Below, piece by piece: positions 18,754 to 28,860 of a stretch of 32,445 nucleotides of DNA. The stretch spans positions 1 to 32,445 of the forward strand of contig CAMLMR010000009.1 in assembly GCA_946481335.1 (NCBI GenBank). Direction: 5' to 3'. How positions within the stretch are numbered: the first letter of the stretch is position 1; every line of letters starts with the position of its first letter. This DNA comes from an uncultured Lactobacillus sp. GTDB taxonomy: Bacteria; Bacillota; Bacilli; Lactobacillales; Lactobacillaceae. Below the pieces are notes generated by a model, which did not search any database, was not told where the DNA came from, and saw nothing but the letters and a program-made list of their open reading frames with translations. The translations under genes and the position numbers were made by a program.

Positions 18754-20951
18754 GATAAACTTTCCTTCCAGATGGTTTTTAGTGCAGTCATGTCTTCAAC
18801 ATATCTACCATCCTGTAGTTGTAAGTTGATTTGTTGACTGTCATCAGTGACACCAATCAAGTGAGCCTTCTTACCAGCTAGTCTTTCGAAGGCATCCTTG
18901 TCTTCTTGGCTAACTGAGACCACGTATCTTGATTGCGTTTCTGAGAATAGTTGTGCTTTCGTAATATCGATTTCACCCTTTAGACCAAGGTCGTTTTGGA
19001 ATAGTGATTCTAGGATTGAAACGATAATTCCACCTTCACTAACATCATGAGCTGATTCGATTAGGTGATTATGAATTAAATCTAGTATCAAACGTTGGTT
19101 GCTAAATTCTTCTTCTAGGTCAAAGCGAATCTTTCCTGAAATGTTTCCTTCTAGATTTTTTTGAATTTCTGATCCGGCGAAATCATCAAATGTATCACCA
19201 ATCACGTAGACTAATTCGCCAGCTTCTTTGATGTCTGATCTGGTAATGTATTGGTTATCTTCGATTAGACCAACCATTCCAATCATTGGAGTTGGGTAAA
19301 TTGCCTTGTTATCAGTTTCGTTGTATAGCGAAACATTTCCGGCGATGACAGGTGTATCGAATTTTTCGCAGGCCTTTGAAATACCTTCAACAGATTGGTC
19401 CATTTCAAAGTAACTTTCTGAATCATCGGGGTTTCCAAAGTTCAAACAGTCGGTGATACCAATTGGAACGGCACCACTAGCAACGATGTTTCTAGCAGCT
19501 TCTGAAACGGCGATTTGACCACCTAGTTTTGGATTTAGGTAAATATAACGACCGTTGGCATCAGTAGTCATCGCAAGTGACTTGTTAGTGCCACGAACAC
19601 GAATGACACCTGAATCACTACCAGGTTGGACAACCGTGTTGGCTTGAACACGACAGTCGTATTGGCGATAAACAGATTCTTTTGAAGCGATGGTAGGTTG
19701 ACCGATAATTGTCTTTACCATGTCGTTGACATCGTTTATAACCGGTGTTTTCGCTTCTTCAACGTTCTTTAGACGTTCGGGTTCAACAACATCGTGTTGG
19801 TATTCGGGAACATCGTGAACCAAGCTTGAAGTTGGAATGTCACAAACTACTTCACCGTGTTGGAACAAACGGTATTGCTTGTCGTCGTTAACGTGACCAA
19901 TCACAACAGCATCTAAATGATGTTTTTCAAAGACTTCTAGAACTTCGTCTTCGTGGCCAGCCTTAACACATAGCAACATTCTTTCTTGAGATTCGGAAAG
20001 CATGATTTCATATGGAGTCATGCCGATTTCTCTTTGTGGCACTAAGTCGAGATCTAAATCCACCCCACTGTTGGCCTTGTCAGCCATTTCAGCTGAAGAA
20101 GATACTAGACCAGCGGCACCCATATCTTGAATTCCGACTAGGATATCCTTGTGGTTATGGGTAACTTCTAGACAGGCGTCAACAAGTAATTTTTCCATGA
20201 ATGGGTCACCCACTTGAACGGCTGAGCGGTCTGATTCTTCCTCGGTACTGAATTGACTGGATGCAAATGTAGCACCATTGATTCCATCACGACCGGTCTT
20301 AGCACCAACGTAGATAATTGAGTTACCAGCACCTGAGGCACGTCCGGCTTCAATGTCTGCTTGATCCATTAGGCCGACACACATAACGTTTACCAATGGG
20401 TTTCCGTCGTAGCATGGGTCAAAACTAATTTCACCACCGACTGTTGGAACTCCGATACAGTTACCGTAACCGGCAATTCCGGCAACAACCTTGTCTAATA
20501 GAAAACGATTCTTGTCATTAGTTAGTTCACCGAAACGAAGACTGTCTAGAGAAGCAACCGGTTTGGCACCCATTGAGAAAATGTCTCTGATAATTCCACC
20601 AACACCGGTAGCGGCACCTTCGTAAGGTTCAACGTAACTTGGATGGTTATGACTTTCGGCCTTGAATACGACCGCTTGGCCATCACCGATGTCTAACACC
20701 CCGGCACCTTCACCAGGTCCTTGTAAGACGCGAGAACCATCTGACCAGAACTTTCTAAGCACTGGCTTTGAGTTCTTGTATGAACAGTGTTCGCTCCACA
20801 TTCCTGAGTACAAACCAGTTTCAGTGTAGTTAGGTAAGCGGTGCAAAATGTCATTTGCGATTAAGTTATATTCAAAATCAGTTAAACCCCAGTCTTGATA
20901 AATCTTTTGATCTTTAATGTCTTGGGGTGTAATTGTCTTTGGCTTTTCCAT
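18729..20951 (-). CDS. purL: Phosphoribosylformylglycinamidine synthase subunit PurL
   Basis: [70 protein letters not shown]. Confidence 0.96.
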   Translation of the reverse strand: MEKPKTITPQDIKDQKIYQDWGLTDFEYNLIANDILHRLPNYTETGLYSGMWSEHCSYKNSKPVLRKFWSDGSRVLQGPGEGAGVLDIGDGQAVVFKAESHNHPSYVEPYEGAATGVGGIIRDIFSMGAKPVASLDSLRFGELTNDKNRFLLDKVVAGIAGYGNCIGVPTVGGEISFDPCYDGNPLVNVMCVGLMDQADIEAGRASGAGNSIIYVGAKTGRDGINGATFASSQFSTEEESDRSAVQVGDPFMEKLLVDACLEVTHNHKDILVGIQDMGAAGLVSSSAEMADKANSGVDLDLDLVPQREIGMTPYEIMLSESQERMLLCVKAGHEDEVLEVFEKHHLDAVVIGHVNDDKQYRLFQHGEVVCDIPTSSLVHDVPEYQHDVVEPERLKNVEEAKTPVINDVNDMVKTIIGQPTIASKESVYRQYDCRVQANTVVQPGSDSGVIRVRGTNKSLAMTTDANGRYIYLNPKLGGQIAVSEAARNIVASGAVPIGITDCLNFGNPDDSESYFEMDQSVEGISKACEKFDTPVIAGNVSLYNETDNKAIYPTPMIGMVGLIEDNQYITRSDIKEAGELVYVIGDTFDDFAGSEIQKNLEGNISGKIRFDLEEEFSNQRLILDLIHNHLIESAHDVSEGGIIVSILESLFQNDLGLKGEIDITKAQLFSETQSRYVVSVSQEDKDAFERLAGKKAHLIGVTDDSQQINLQLQDGRYVEDMTALKTIWKESLSCQMKSKA

Positions 20952-20955
20952 CTTG

Positions 20956-21621
20956 TTAGCTCCTAACGTGATTTAATAATGACTTGAACAACTTCAAGCC
21001 GTCGGTTCCGCCTAAAATACTTTCCACGGCACGTTCTGGATGAGGCATCATTCCTAAAACGTTACCTTGTTCGTTAACAACTCCGGCGATATTATCGCAA
21101 CTACCGTTTGGATTGTCTTCGTAGGTGAAGACGATTTGATCGTTAGCCTTTAGTTGAGCCAATGTTTCATCGTCACAGTAGTAGTTACCTTCACCGTGAG
21201 CGATTGGAATATCAATTACTTCTGATTCTTCGTATTGGTCGGTAAACATTGTGTCGTTATTTTGTACGCGTAGTTTGGACCAATCTGAGATGAATTCCAT
21301 GCTGGTGTTGTGTTGAAGCGAGCCTGGTAAAAGGTTAGCTTCGGTTAAAATTTGAAAACCGTTGCAGACACCCAATACTGGTTTACCTTCTGCAGCCATC
21401 TCCTTAACTGATTCCATAACTGGTGCAAAACGAGCAACCGCACCACTTCTTAGGTAATCGCCGTATGAGAATCCACCGGGAATTAAGACGCCGTCGTATC
21501 CATCTAGGTTAGTGGCATCTGAAGTAACTAGGTCGACGTCTTCGTTTAGTGAATCGCGTACTGCATAATACATATCCATGTCACAATTGGAGCCGGGAAA
21601 ACTAATTACTGCAAACTTCAT
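20956..21621 (-). CDS. purQ: Phosphoribosylformylglycinamidine synthase subunit PurQ
   Basis: [56 protein letters not shown]. Confidence 0.96.
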   Translation of the reverse strand: MKFAVISFPGSNCDMDMYYAVRDSLNEDVDLVTSDATNLDGYDGVLIPGGFSYGDYLRSGAVARFAPVMESVKEMAAEGKPVLGVCNGFQILTEANLLPGSLQHNTSMEFISDWSKLRVQNNDTMFTDQYEESEVIDIPIAHGEGNYYCDDETLAQLKANDQIVFTYEDNPNGSCDNIAGVVNEQGNVLGMMPHPERAVESILGGTDGLKLFKSLLNHVRS

Positions 21622-21872
21622 TTCGCCACTTCCTTTAGTTCAAATTCGAAAGATTCCATGTTGTGGTTAACTAATAAATCTTTAGCAATGTCATTAACAA
21701 TCTTTGAAGCTTCATCTTCACTGTCTGCTTGGATGTTAACTTCGAAGTACTTACCTTGTTTGACTGAGTCAACTTTGTCGTAACCCAAACGTTGTAAGGC
21801 ATTCAATACTGCTTCACCTTGAGGATCTAAAATTGATGCTTTGTGATGAACATAAATTTGTGCTAAATACAT
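21618..21872 (-). CDS. purS: Phosphoribosylformylglycinamidine synthase subunit PurS
   Basis: 84 aa, [27 protein letters not shown]...GKYFEV; 4-nt overlap with purQ. Confidence 0.93.
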   Translation of the reverse strand: MYLAQIYVHHKASILDPQGEAVLNALQRLGYDKVDSVKQGKYFEVNIQADSEDEASKIVNDIAKDLLVNHNMESFEFELKEVAK

Positions 21873-21885
21873 ATTTTCTTCCTCC

Positions 21886-22593
21886 CTAAATGGCTGCTCG
21901 TAAACGATTTAGAATTTCTAGATATCCTGGCATCATGTCGCCAGCTTCTTTTCTGAAAACATCCTTATCTAATGATTCATTAGTGTCTTTATCTAGTAAA
22001 CGACATGAATCTGGTGAAATTTCATCAGCTAGGATGATTTCGCCAGCTTCGTTAATCCCAAATTCTAGTTTGAAATCAACTAGTTTTACGTTCATCTTGT
22101 CGAATAATTGAGTCAAAATTTGGTTAACTTTCAAACCGTCAGCTTCTAGTTGAGCTAACTTGTCGGCTTCGATTAAATCCAAACCAATTGCATCAGACTT
22201 GGTAACGATTGGATCGTGTAAATCATTGTCCTTATAAAAAAATTCGACAACTGGTTCTTTCAATGTTTGAAGATAATCAGTGCCGAATCTTTTTTGGAAA
22301 TGTCCGGCTGCAAAATTTCTAACTACAACTTCCAGCGGAATCATTTCAACTTTTTTATTTAATTGATCTGTTTCGTTAACACGTTCAATAAAGTGCGTAG
22401 CAACGCCATTTTCGTTTAGGTATGTGAAAATCATACTTGAAATTTCGTTGTTAACCGCACCCTTGTTTTCGATTAATTCATTACGCAAGCCATCCCCAGC
22501 AGTGGTGTGGTCTGTGTAGTGCACACGCAATACACTTGAATCATCGGTGGTGTAAAGTTCTTTAGTCTTTCCTGATGCAACTAATGTAGTCAT
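21886..22593 (-). CDS. purC: SAICAR synthase
   Basis: SGKTKELYTTDDSSVLRVHYTD, IPLEVVVRNFAAG, DEISPDSCRLLD; ATG at 22593 is 7 nt after GAGGAG, preferred over 22608. Confidence 0.95.
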   Translation of the reverse strand: MTTLVASGKTKELYTTDDSSVLRVHYTDHTTAGDGLRNELIENKGAVNNEISSMIFTYLNENGVATHFIERVNETDQLNKKVEMIPLEVVVRNFAAGHFQKRFGTDYLQTLKEPVVEFFYKDNDLHDPIVTKSDAIGLDLIEADKLAQLEADGLKVNQILTQLFDKMNVKLVDFKLEFGINEAGEIILADEISPDSCRLLDKDTNESLDKDVFRKEAGDMMPGYLEILNRLRAAI

Positions 22594-22604
22594 TTTAATT
22601 CTCC

Positions 22605-23726
22605 TCATCTAAATAATTTAACGTCTTGCAATAACTGATCAATTGATGAACCAGTCACGGTAATGTGACCCATCTTTCGTTGATGCTTAATTTCTGCTTT
22701 ACCGTAATCATGGAAGTTCCATTCTGGATGGTTGACTAACTCGTTTCGACCGAGTGTCAAATTATCACCCAAAAGGTTTACCATAACGGCGTTATCAATT
22801 AACTTGATATCTGGTAAAGATAGATTACAAATACTTAAAATATGTGCTTTAAATTGAGAAACGTTGCAGGCCTCAATGGTGTAGTGACCTGAATTATGTG
22901 GTCTTGGCGCTAGCTCGTTAACCAGTAGTCTACCGTCTTCCATCAAGAAGAATTCGATACCTAATACACCGACTAGTTTCATTTCCGAAGCAATGTTTTC
23001 AGCAATCCTTTCGGCATCCTTATGAACCTTTTCGTCGGTTCTTGCTGGCACGATGCTAGTGTGTAAGATGTGGTCCTTATGAATATTTTCGCTAAGTGGG
23101 AAGACAATCACCTTGCCGGAAACATCTCGGTCTACCATTATGGAAACTTCCTGTACAAAAGGTTGCTTTCTTTCGTAGATCCACTCAATGCCGTCCAAGT
23201 GTTTAATGGCTTCCTTTAGGTCGTCTTCGTTATTAATATCGAATTGACCGTGGCCATCATATCCACCCTCAGCGGTTTTTAAAATCGCAGGAGTTGAGAT
23301 TTGTTGGTACGCCTTTAATAAATCGTCGGCGTTATTTACTGGCATGTAGTCAGTAACAGGTGCTCCAATGCTTTGTAAAAAGCCCTTTTCCTTGTTTCGA
23401 TTACTAGTGATTTCTAGTTCACTAATCGGTTGCGGAATATATGTAGTATCCGAGACCTTTTTGATTGCTTTTTGGTCGACGTTTTCAAACTCGTAAGTTA
23501 AAACATCAGACTTGTCAGCCAATTGTTTAATTGCAGATACGTCGTCATAATCAGCGATAATTTGAAAGTCAGCAACTTGAGCTGCCGGAGCGTCTGGGGT
23601 TGGATCTAAAACACCAACTTTATATCCCATTTCCTTAGCAACTAGTGCCATCATCTGACCCAATTGACCGCCACCTAAAATTCCAATGGTGGCTGGTGGC
23701 AAAATTGGCTTAGTGTAATTGTTCAT
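22605..23726 (-). CDS. purK: 5-(carboxyamino)imidazole ribonucleotide synthase
   Basis: ATIGILGGGQLGQMMALVAKEMGYKVGVLDPTPDAPAAQVAD, NELAPRPHNSGHYTIEAC; ATG at 23726 has AAAGGAGG SD. Confidence 0.95.
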   Translation of the reverse strand: MNNYTKPILPPATIGILGGGQLGQMMALVAKEMGYKVGVLDPTPDAPAAQVADFQIIADYDDVSAIKQLADKSDVLTYEFENVDQKAIKKVSDTTYIPQPISELEITSNRNKEKGFLQSIGAPVTDYMPVNNADDLLKAYQQISTPAILKTAEGGYDGHGQFDINNEDDLKEAIKHLDGIEWIYERKQPFVQEVSIMVDRDVSGKVIVFPLSENIHKDHILHTSIVPARTDEKVHKDAERIAENIASEMKLVGVLGIEFFLMEDGRLLVNELAPRPHNSGHYTIEACNVSQFKAHILSICNLSLPDIKLIDNAVMVNLLGDNLTLGRNELVNHPEWNFHDYGKAEIKHQRKMGHITVTGSSIDQLLQDVKLFR

Positions 23727-24192
23727 TACTATCAATTGCCTCCTTTGTTTGTCTTTCACGGAAATCATCTAGACTTTGTGCAATCTTTTCATCGCTAATC
23801 GCTAGAATTTGTGCCGCTAACAACGCAGCGTTCTTTGCACCAGCATCACCAATTGCGACGGTCGCAACCGGTACGCCAGAAGGCATTTGAACGATTGATA
23901 GTAGTGAATCGACTCCATTTAAGGTGCTTGTCTTAACCGGAATTCCGATTACCGGTAAAGTTGTATTTGCCGCTAACATCCCTGGTAAGTGCGCCGCACC
24001 ACCCGCCGCAGCAATAATCACCTTGTATTGTTCGTATTTTGCTGAACGACCAAAAGCTTGTAATTCGTTTGGCATCCGATGGGCTGAGATAATCTTGGTA
24101 TTATAACTAATGTCTAAGCTATCTAAAGTATCGATAGTTCCCTGTATTTTAGGGAAATCAGAGATAGAACCCATTACAACTGCTACATCCAT
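23710..24192 (-). CDS. purE: N5-CAIR mutase
   Basis: VAVVMGSISDFPKIQGT, SAHRMPNEL, IIAAAGGAAHLPGMLAANTTLPVIGIPV. Confidence 0.96.
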   Translation of the reverse strand: MDVAVVMGSISDFPKIQGTIDTLDSLDISYNTKIISAHRMPNELQAFGRSAKYEQYKVIIAAAGGAAHLPGMLAANTTLPVIGIPVKTSTLNGVDSLLSIVQMPSGVPVATVAIGDAGAKNAALLAAQILAISDEKIAQSLDDFRERQTKEAIDSNEQLH

Positions 24193-24225
24193 TTTTATAA
24201 GTCTCCCCTCTAAATGGTTAAACTT

Positions 24226-24254
24226 ATAATAACAACCGATTTAACTTTCGTCAA
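24226..24254 (-). promoter_or_regulatory. pur operon promoter TTGACG-N17-TATTAT
   Basis: Minus strand: -35 at 24249-24254, -10 at 24226-24231, 17-bp spacer; SD AGAGGGGAG before purE. Confidence 0.75.
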
Positions 24255-24257
24255 CTA

Positions 24258-24301
24258 AAAAGCGAACAATATTTTAAAATAATATATTATAGTTCGTTAA
24301 A
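24258..24301. promoter_or_regulatory. PurR PurBox pair (inverted)
   Basis: AAAAGCGAACAAT (24258-24270) and, inverted, ATAGTTCGTTAAA (24289-24301); 12/13 and 11/13 matches to AWWWCCGAACWWT. Confidence 0.75.
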
Positions 24302-24320
24302 AACACGAATATTAGCACAA

Positions 24321-24350
24321 AAAAGACCAACTCAGCAAAGTTGGTCTTTT
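24321..24350 (-). terminator. Terminator of the carboxypeptidase gene's upstream neighbour region, lying between dacA-like CDS and the pur promoter
   Basis: AAAAGACCAACT-TTGCTG-AGTTGGTCTTTTTT on the minus strand, 3' of the CDS at 24354. Confidence 0.75.
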
Positions 24351-24353
24351 GAA

Positions 24354-25277
24354 CTATTTAAATTCAGGAAATGTCTTGTAAATCATTTTGTACATTCTTG
24401 ATTGGTCGTAAGCATTGAATCGATCATGTAAAGATACGATAATGACACGATTCTTGTTTGGTAATTGACTAGTACTTACCAGGCAGTTACCTGCTAGTGG
24501 TGTGTATCCAGTCTTTAATCCATCGACATGCAATGCTGCATTACCCGCCAATAATTCGTTGGCATTCTTTAAGGTTTGGCCACTTTGGTGGTAACGATAT
24601 AGCTTGGCATCGTTGACGATTGCTGGATACAATCTTAATAGGTTGGCAGCAATCACAGCTAATGCTTTTGCTGATACACGGTTGTAGTCATAACGTGAAC
24701 CGTATCGAATGTAATATGGATATAAGTCGGAATTTTCTAATCCGGATGAAGAAACGAATCGAGCTTGAGAACTAATTCCCCATGCCTTTACTTGCGCATT
24801 CATCTTCTTGATAAACTTGTTATTAGTACCGGACACCCATTGACCCAGTGCAATTGTGGCACTGTTTGATGACGCAATCAAGGAAGCCTTGTATAAGTTT
24901 CTAACGGTGTATTGCTTGTTAGCCTTTAATACGTAGCTACCTAAAGAATGGTGTCTACTCATATTTGCTAAACTGCGTGAAATTTTAACTTTTTGGTTCC
25001 AACCATTCTTGGTAGTTTGGGCCTTTTGGATTGCTAAGTATAATGTCATAATCTTAGCAGTTGAAGCAACAGCACGTTTAGAAGTTGCATTCTTTTGGTA
25101 GTAGACCTGGTTAGTATCCATGTTAATCGCATAAGTCGCGCTACTTGTCTTGTTGTACTTATTCATCGCTTTGGTATAACTACTGTTAGTGTTCGCACTT
25201 GCACTGACAGTAACAAATGATGATCCAAGCATAAAGATAGCAAGAAACGCTACCATCATGTTTTTGACTTTTCTCAT
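24354..25277 (-). CDS. D-alanyl-D-alanine carboxypeptidase (PBP5/DacA family)
   Basis: Signal peptide; STAK (SxxK), SSNSA (SxN) and KTG (LKTGYTPLAGNCL) motifs. Confidence 0.9.
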   Translation of the reverse strand: MRKVKNMMVAFLAIFMLGSSFVTVSASANTNSSYTKAMNKYNKTSSATYAINMDTNQVYYQKNATSKRAVASTAKIMTLYLAIQKAQTTKNGWNQKVKISRSLANMSRHHSLGSYVLKANKQYTVRNLYKASLIASSNSATIALGQWVSGTNNKFIKKMNAQVKAWGISSQARFVSSSGLENSDLYPYYIRYGSRYDYNRVSAKALAVIAANLLRLYPAIVNDAKLYRYHQSGQTLKNANELLAGNAALHVDGLKTGYTPLAGNCLVSTSQLPNKNRVIIVSLHDRFNAYDQSRMYKMIYKTFPEFK

Positions 25278-25373
25278 TTTTCTTCATCCCCCTTAACGAA
25301 ATCAATAGCTATATATTACAACGTTTTGGCGGGATTTTAGTTTACAAATTATTACATTTATATTATGAATATT

Positions 25374-25406
25374 AAAAAAGGAACCTAATATATAGGTTCC
25401 TTTTCT
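25374..25406 (-). terminator. Terminator of pepN
   Basis: GGAACCTA-TATAT-TAGGTTCCTTTTTT on the minus strand. Confidence 0.75.
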
Positions 25407-25412
25407 TTATGA

Positions 25413-27935
25413 TTATTTAATTGATTCTCGGACAGCGTCTTTTTCAGATTCAACCAATTCAACGGAACTTGTAATTGCACTAGTATCCATCTTGATTTCA
25501 CGGGTTAAACCTGGAGTGTCTAGTTTTGGTTCAAAGAATGCTTTGAATTCATCTAGACGTGTTCTGGTATGGAAGATGTTTGAGATCACTGTAATGAATG
25601 TAGCAAATTCCATGTCACCACCAACAGTATCTTCTAGCCATTGCCATTCGTTTCTGATCCAATCCCATGCGAATTGTTGACCAGCTGGGTTTCTTAATAC
25701 ACCGGCAAACCAAGCACGTAAGTCTTGAGGTTTTACAACGCTACTATCTTCAAAGTTAGCCACTAGTTTACCTAATAGCTTAGCATCCTTAGTTGAAGTT
25801 AAAGCAGCGCAAATATCTGACTTGTAACTTGGGTCAGTTGATTGTTTGTATTCTTCCACTAATGAATCGAATTCTTCTGCGTTTGAGTAGTTCTTCATTT
25901 CATTAGCTAAGATGTATACACGGGTGTCAGCTGGTAATGATAACAAGTTTTCGTGATGGTCTTGGAAGATTGCGTGAGCAGCTTCAGCGAAGTCCTTGTT
26001 GTCATCGTATAATGCAGCACCTAAGATGTATGGACGAGTCAACTTATCGTTGTTGCTTTCACCATCAACACTAACTAAGCCTAAGCGGTCTAGTTGTTTG
26101 TCACTTAGTTGTCTGTATAACTTCTTCAAGTTGTCTTCGTCTTCAGTTCCTGGTTCAACAAACTTCTTCAAGTTGTTGGCTAGTGTGTAAACAGAGTCGT
26201 TAATCACATTAGATTCACTATCAGCAAATTGTTTTAGGACCGGAACAACGTCAGCGTATGACACCTGTTTGGCTTCAGCTAGTAAACGAAGGTCTTGTAG
26301 TAATTGCATCTTATCGATTGGGGATAGGTTATCTGCATCGTTTAAGATGTCTTCTTGTAATGTGTCATCGTATTTAACGATAAAGTGTGAGTTGTTACCA
26401 ACGTTTACTCTAAATGGCTTTCCATTTATCTTGCGTAATTCTTGGTAGTCACCTAAGTCGACAGTTTCTTCACTGAAGATATCAGGAGATTGATCGTAGT
26501 TTGCGTTTAAAGGAATTTGCCAACGACGGCCTTCATCCTTACCTTCACCTGTAAAGAATTGTTTTTGAGCTAGTTTCAAACGGTTATCTTCAACATATGC
26601 ATGGACAACTGGGTAACCTGGTTGTTCTAGCCATGATTCCATAATCTTGCCTAGGTCCATACCAGCAGCCTTACCAAGTGCATCCCATAGGTCAGCACCA
26701 GCGGCGTTACCATACTTGTGAGCAGCAAAGTAGTTCTTTAGACCTTCACGTAGTGCGTCGTCACCAATTAAGGCACGAACCATTACTAACATTCTGGCAC
26801 CCTTAGCGTAAACGATTGCGGCATCGAATAATGCATCAATTTCGGCTGGGTGGTGTACTTCAACGTGAACTGATTGAACACCGTCAACGGCATCACGTTT
26901 TAATGCTGCGGGAACGTCAGTTGTTTGGAATACTTCCCAAATGTTCCATGATGGTTCGATTGCATCAATCGCAACGTATTCCATCATGTTGGCAAAACTT
27001 TCGTTCAACCATAGGTCATCCCACCATCTCATGGTTACTAAATCACCGAACCATTGGTGAGCCAATTCATGGGCAATCACTGTAGCAACACGTTGTTTTA
27101 CTTCGAATGAAGTGTTGTCAGGATCTAGTAATAAGTAAGCTTCACGATAAGTTACTAGTCCCCAGTTTTCCATCGCACCTGCTGAGAAGTCAGGTAAGGC
27201 TAGTTGCCATGAATGTGGAAGTGGGTATGGTGTTTGATAGAAGTCTTCGAAGAATTCGATTGAGCGTTTAGCAATGTCTAAAGCAAAATCTAATTCCTTA
27301 GCGTCGTGAGCTTTGGTACCGAATACACCAACCTTGACACCACTCTTAGTTTCAGTCATCTTACTTTGCATGTCACCAAAGGCAAATGCAACTAAGTAAG
27401 TAGACATCTTAACAGTTTCATCGAAGTAATGAACACCATCTTCAACTTTGATTTCTGGCATATTAGCCAAAGCAGTTTCGCCAGGTTGTTCATCAAATTT
27501 AAGCGCTAGCTTAAACTTAGCCTTTGCTTCTGGTTCATCAATACAAGGAAACGCTTGTCTAGCAAAGTTGGTTTCAAATTGAGTTCCTACTAATTGTTTT
27601 TGTTCACCATTAACTTGGTAGTATGAAGGGTAAATTCCCATCATGGTATCAGTTAACTTGGCGGAGTATTCAATAGTTACGGCAACTTCACCGGTCTTAC
27701 CTAAAGATACGTTAATTACTTCGTTATCATTATCAACGTTAAAATCAACGGGAGTCCCATCTACTGAAACGCTGGTAACGTCAAAGTCTTTTTCGTGAAT
27801 GCCAATTTCTGATTCACTTGCATTACCGTAAATTGTGGTCTTTCCACTAAACTTCTTTTCACTACGGCTAACATCTAAATAGATATCGTAGTGATCTGGT
27901 TGAAATCGATTAAATAATCTAACTAATTCAGCCAT
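25413..27935 (-). CDS. pepN: Aminopeptidase N (M1 zinc metallopeptidase)
   Basis: GAMENWG and HELAHQWFGDLVT...WLNESFA motifs; ATG at 27935 (MAELVRLF) preferred over GTG at 27944. Confidence 0.96.
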   Translation of the reverse strand: MAELVRLFNRFQPDHYDIYLDVSRSEKKFSGKTTIYGNASESEIGIHEKDFDVTSVSVDGTPVDFNVDNDNEVINVSLGKTGEVAVTIEYSAKLTDTMMGIYPSYYQVNGEQKQLVGTQFETNFARQAFPCIDEPEAKAKFKLALKFDEQPGETALANMPEIKVEDGVHYFDETVKMSTYLVAFAFGDMQSKMTETKSGVKVGVFGTKAHDAKELDFALDIAKRSIEFFEDFYQTPYPLPHSWQLALPDFSAGAMENWGLVTYREAYLLLDPDNTSFEVKQRVATVIAHELAHQWFGDLVTMRWWDDLWLNESFANMMEYVAIDAIEPSWNIWEVFQTTDVPAALKRDAVDGVQSVHVEVHHPAEIDALFDAAIVYAKGARMLVMVRALIGDDALREGLKNYFAAHKYGNAAGADLWDALGKAAGMDLGKIMESWLEQPGYPVVHAYVEDNRLKLAQKQFFTGEGKDEGRRWQIPLNANYDQSPDIFSEETVDLGDYQELRKINGKPFRVNVGNNSHFIVKYDDTLQEDILNDADNLSPIDKMQLLQDLRLLAEAKQVSYADVVPVLKQFADSESNVINDSVYTLANNLKKFVEPGTEDEDNLKKLYRQLSDKQLDRLGLVSVDGESNNDKLTRPYILGAALYDDNKDFAEAAHAIFQDHHENLLSLPADTRVYILANEMKNYSNAEEFDSLVEEYKQSTDPSYKSDICAALTSTKDAKLLGKLVANFEDSSVVKPQDLRAWFAGVLRNPAGQQFAWDWIRNEWQWLEDTVGGDMEFATFITVISNIFHTRTRLDEFKAFFEPKLDTPGLTREIKMDTSAITSSVELVESEKDAVRESIK

Positions 27936-28062
27936 CAATAACACCCCTTCTTTATCATCATTTTCTCATTAGTTTTTAATTGTACGCTATTCAATTGTAA
28001 AATGCTACAAATATATTGTAGTGGTTAAAACCGTTTTATGCACATGTTAATAATTATATGTA

Positions 28063-28099
28063 TTAAAAAAAGACCCCGATATATTCTCGAGGTCTTCTT
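28063..28099 (-). terminator. Rho-independent terminator
   Basis: Minus strand AGACCTCGA-GAATATA-TCGGGGTCTTTTTTT. Confidence 0.7.
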
Positions 28100-28100
28100 G

Positions 28101-28748
28101 TTAGAATATTTGATTTAATCGTCTAACATCACTAATTTTAAAATGTTTATGTTGGCCATCTACTAACTTGTTACTCTTTTCATCACGTTTTACCAAACTG
28201 TATTGAGACTGATCTTGAATAAATTCTTGAATAATTGCTTTTAACCATTTAGTACTCTTAGTTTGGCTGATACGCATTTCAATTTCTTTTTGAATAACCT
28301 GTGTAGCGGCATTTAAGTCACTTTGTGAACTAGTAATGTCATATGTATCGTCACCATAGTCAAAATACTCGTTCATAAAATCAACGTATTGAGTTTCTAG
28401 ACGTTTGCTTGGCCACCAAGCCATTAGAATTGGTCGACGATCCTTTGCAGTGGACTTTTCCCACTTTTGACCGTTTCTTAAAATCATATTTGGTCGATAC
28501 CAGGTGTTAAACGTTAGATAACCATCTACAGTATCTATGTTGTGTTTATCAATCTTGTAAAACGCATTCTTGGCGGTATAATCATTTCGCGGATTATACG
28601 GCGGTTTTACAATTCCTGAAGTTTCTGCCTTGGAATTAGAAATCGATAGAATCAATCCAATCCCAAACAAAGTCGCTACCACGACTGCGCATGTCGCAAT
28701 CGAAAGTAGTAATTTTTTACGCAAGAAACTCAGCTGTCCTTTTTTCAT
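28101..28748 (-). CDS. Membrane-anchored GH70 glucansucrase N-terminal-domain-like protein without catalytic core
   Basis: TM anchor, then VDGYLTFNTWYRPNMILRNGQKWEKSTAKDRRPILMAWWPSKRLETQYVDFMN and SSQSDLNAATQVIQKEIEMRISQTKSTKWLKAIIQEFI, which resemble GH70 glucansucrases; ATG at 28748 follows GGGAG. Confidence 0.7.
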   Translation of the reverse strand: MKKGQLSFLRKKLLLSIATCAVVVATLFGIGLILSISNSKAETSGIVKPPYNPRNDYTAKNAFYKIDKHNIDTVDGYLTFNTWYRPNMILRNGQKWEKSTAKDRRPILMAWWPSKRLETQYVDFMNEYFDYGDDTYDITSSQSDLNAATQVIQKEIEMRISQTKSTKWLKAIIQEFIQDQSQYSLVKRDEKSNKLVDGQHKHFKISDVRRLNQIF

Positions 28749-28860
28749 TATAAGCACTCCCAGTTTCATATTGTGATGTTAATTTTACCATAAAAGAGCT
28801 TTTCTCTTGATTAATCTTCTGATTAATGAAATATTACTTAATATTGTTTTATTTTAGGAG

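Noticed and set aside
24193-24353. Possible purine riboswitch upstream of purE
   Set aside because: The promoter lies about 35-60 nt from the start codon, leaving no room for an aptamer; PurBoxes explain regulation better.
28005-28021. CTACAA-ATATA-TTGTAG dyad upstream of pepN
   Set aside because: 6-bp arms in AT-rich sequence with no linked regulator; too weak to claim as an operator.
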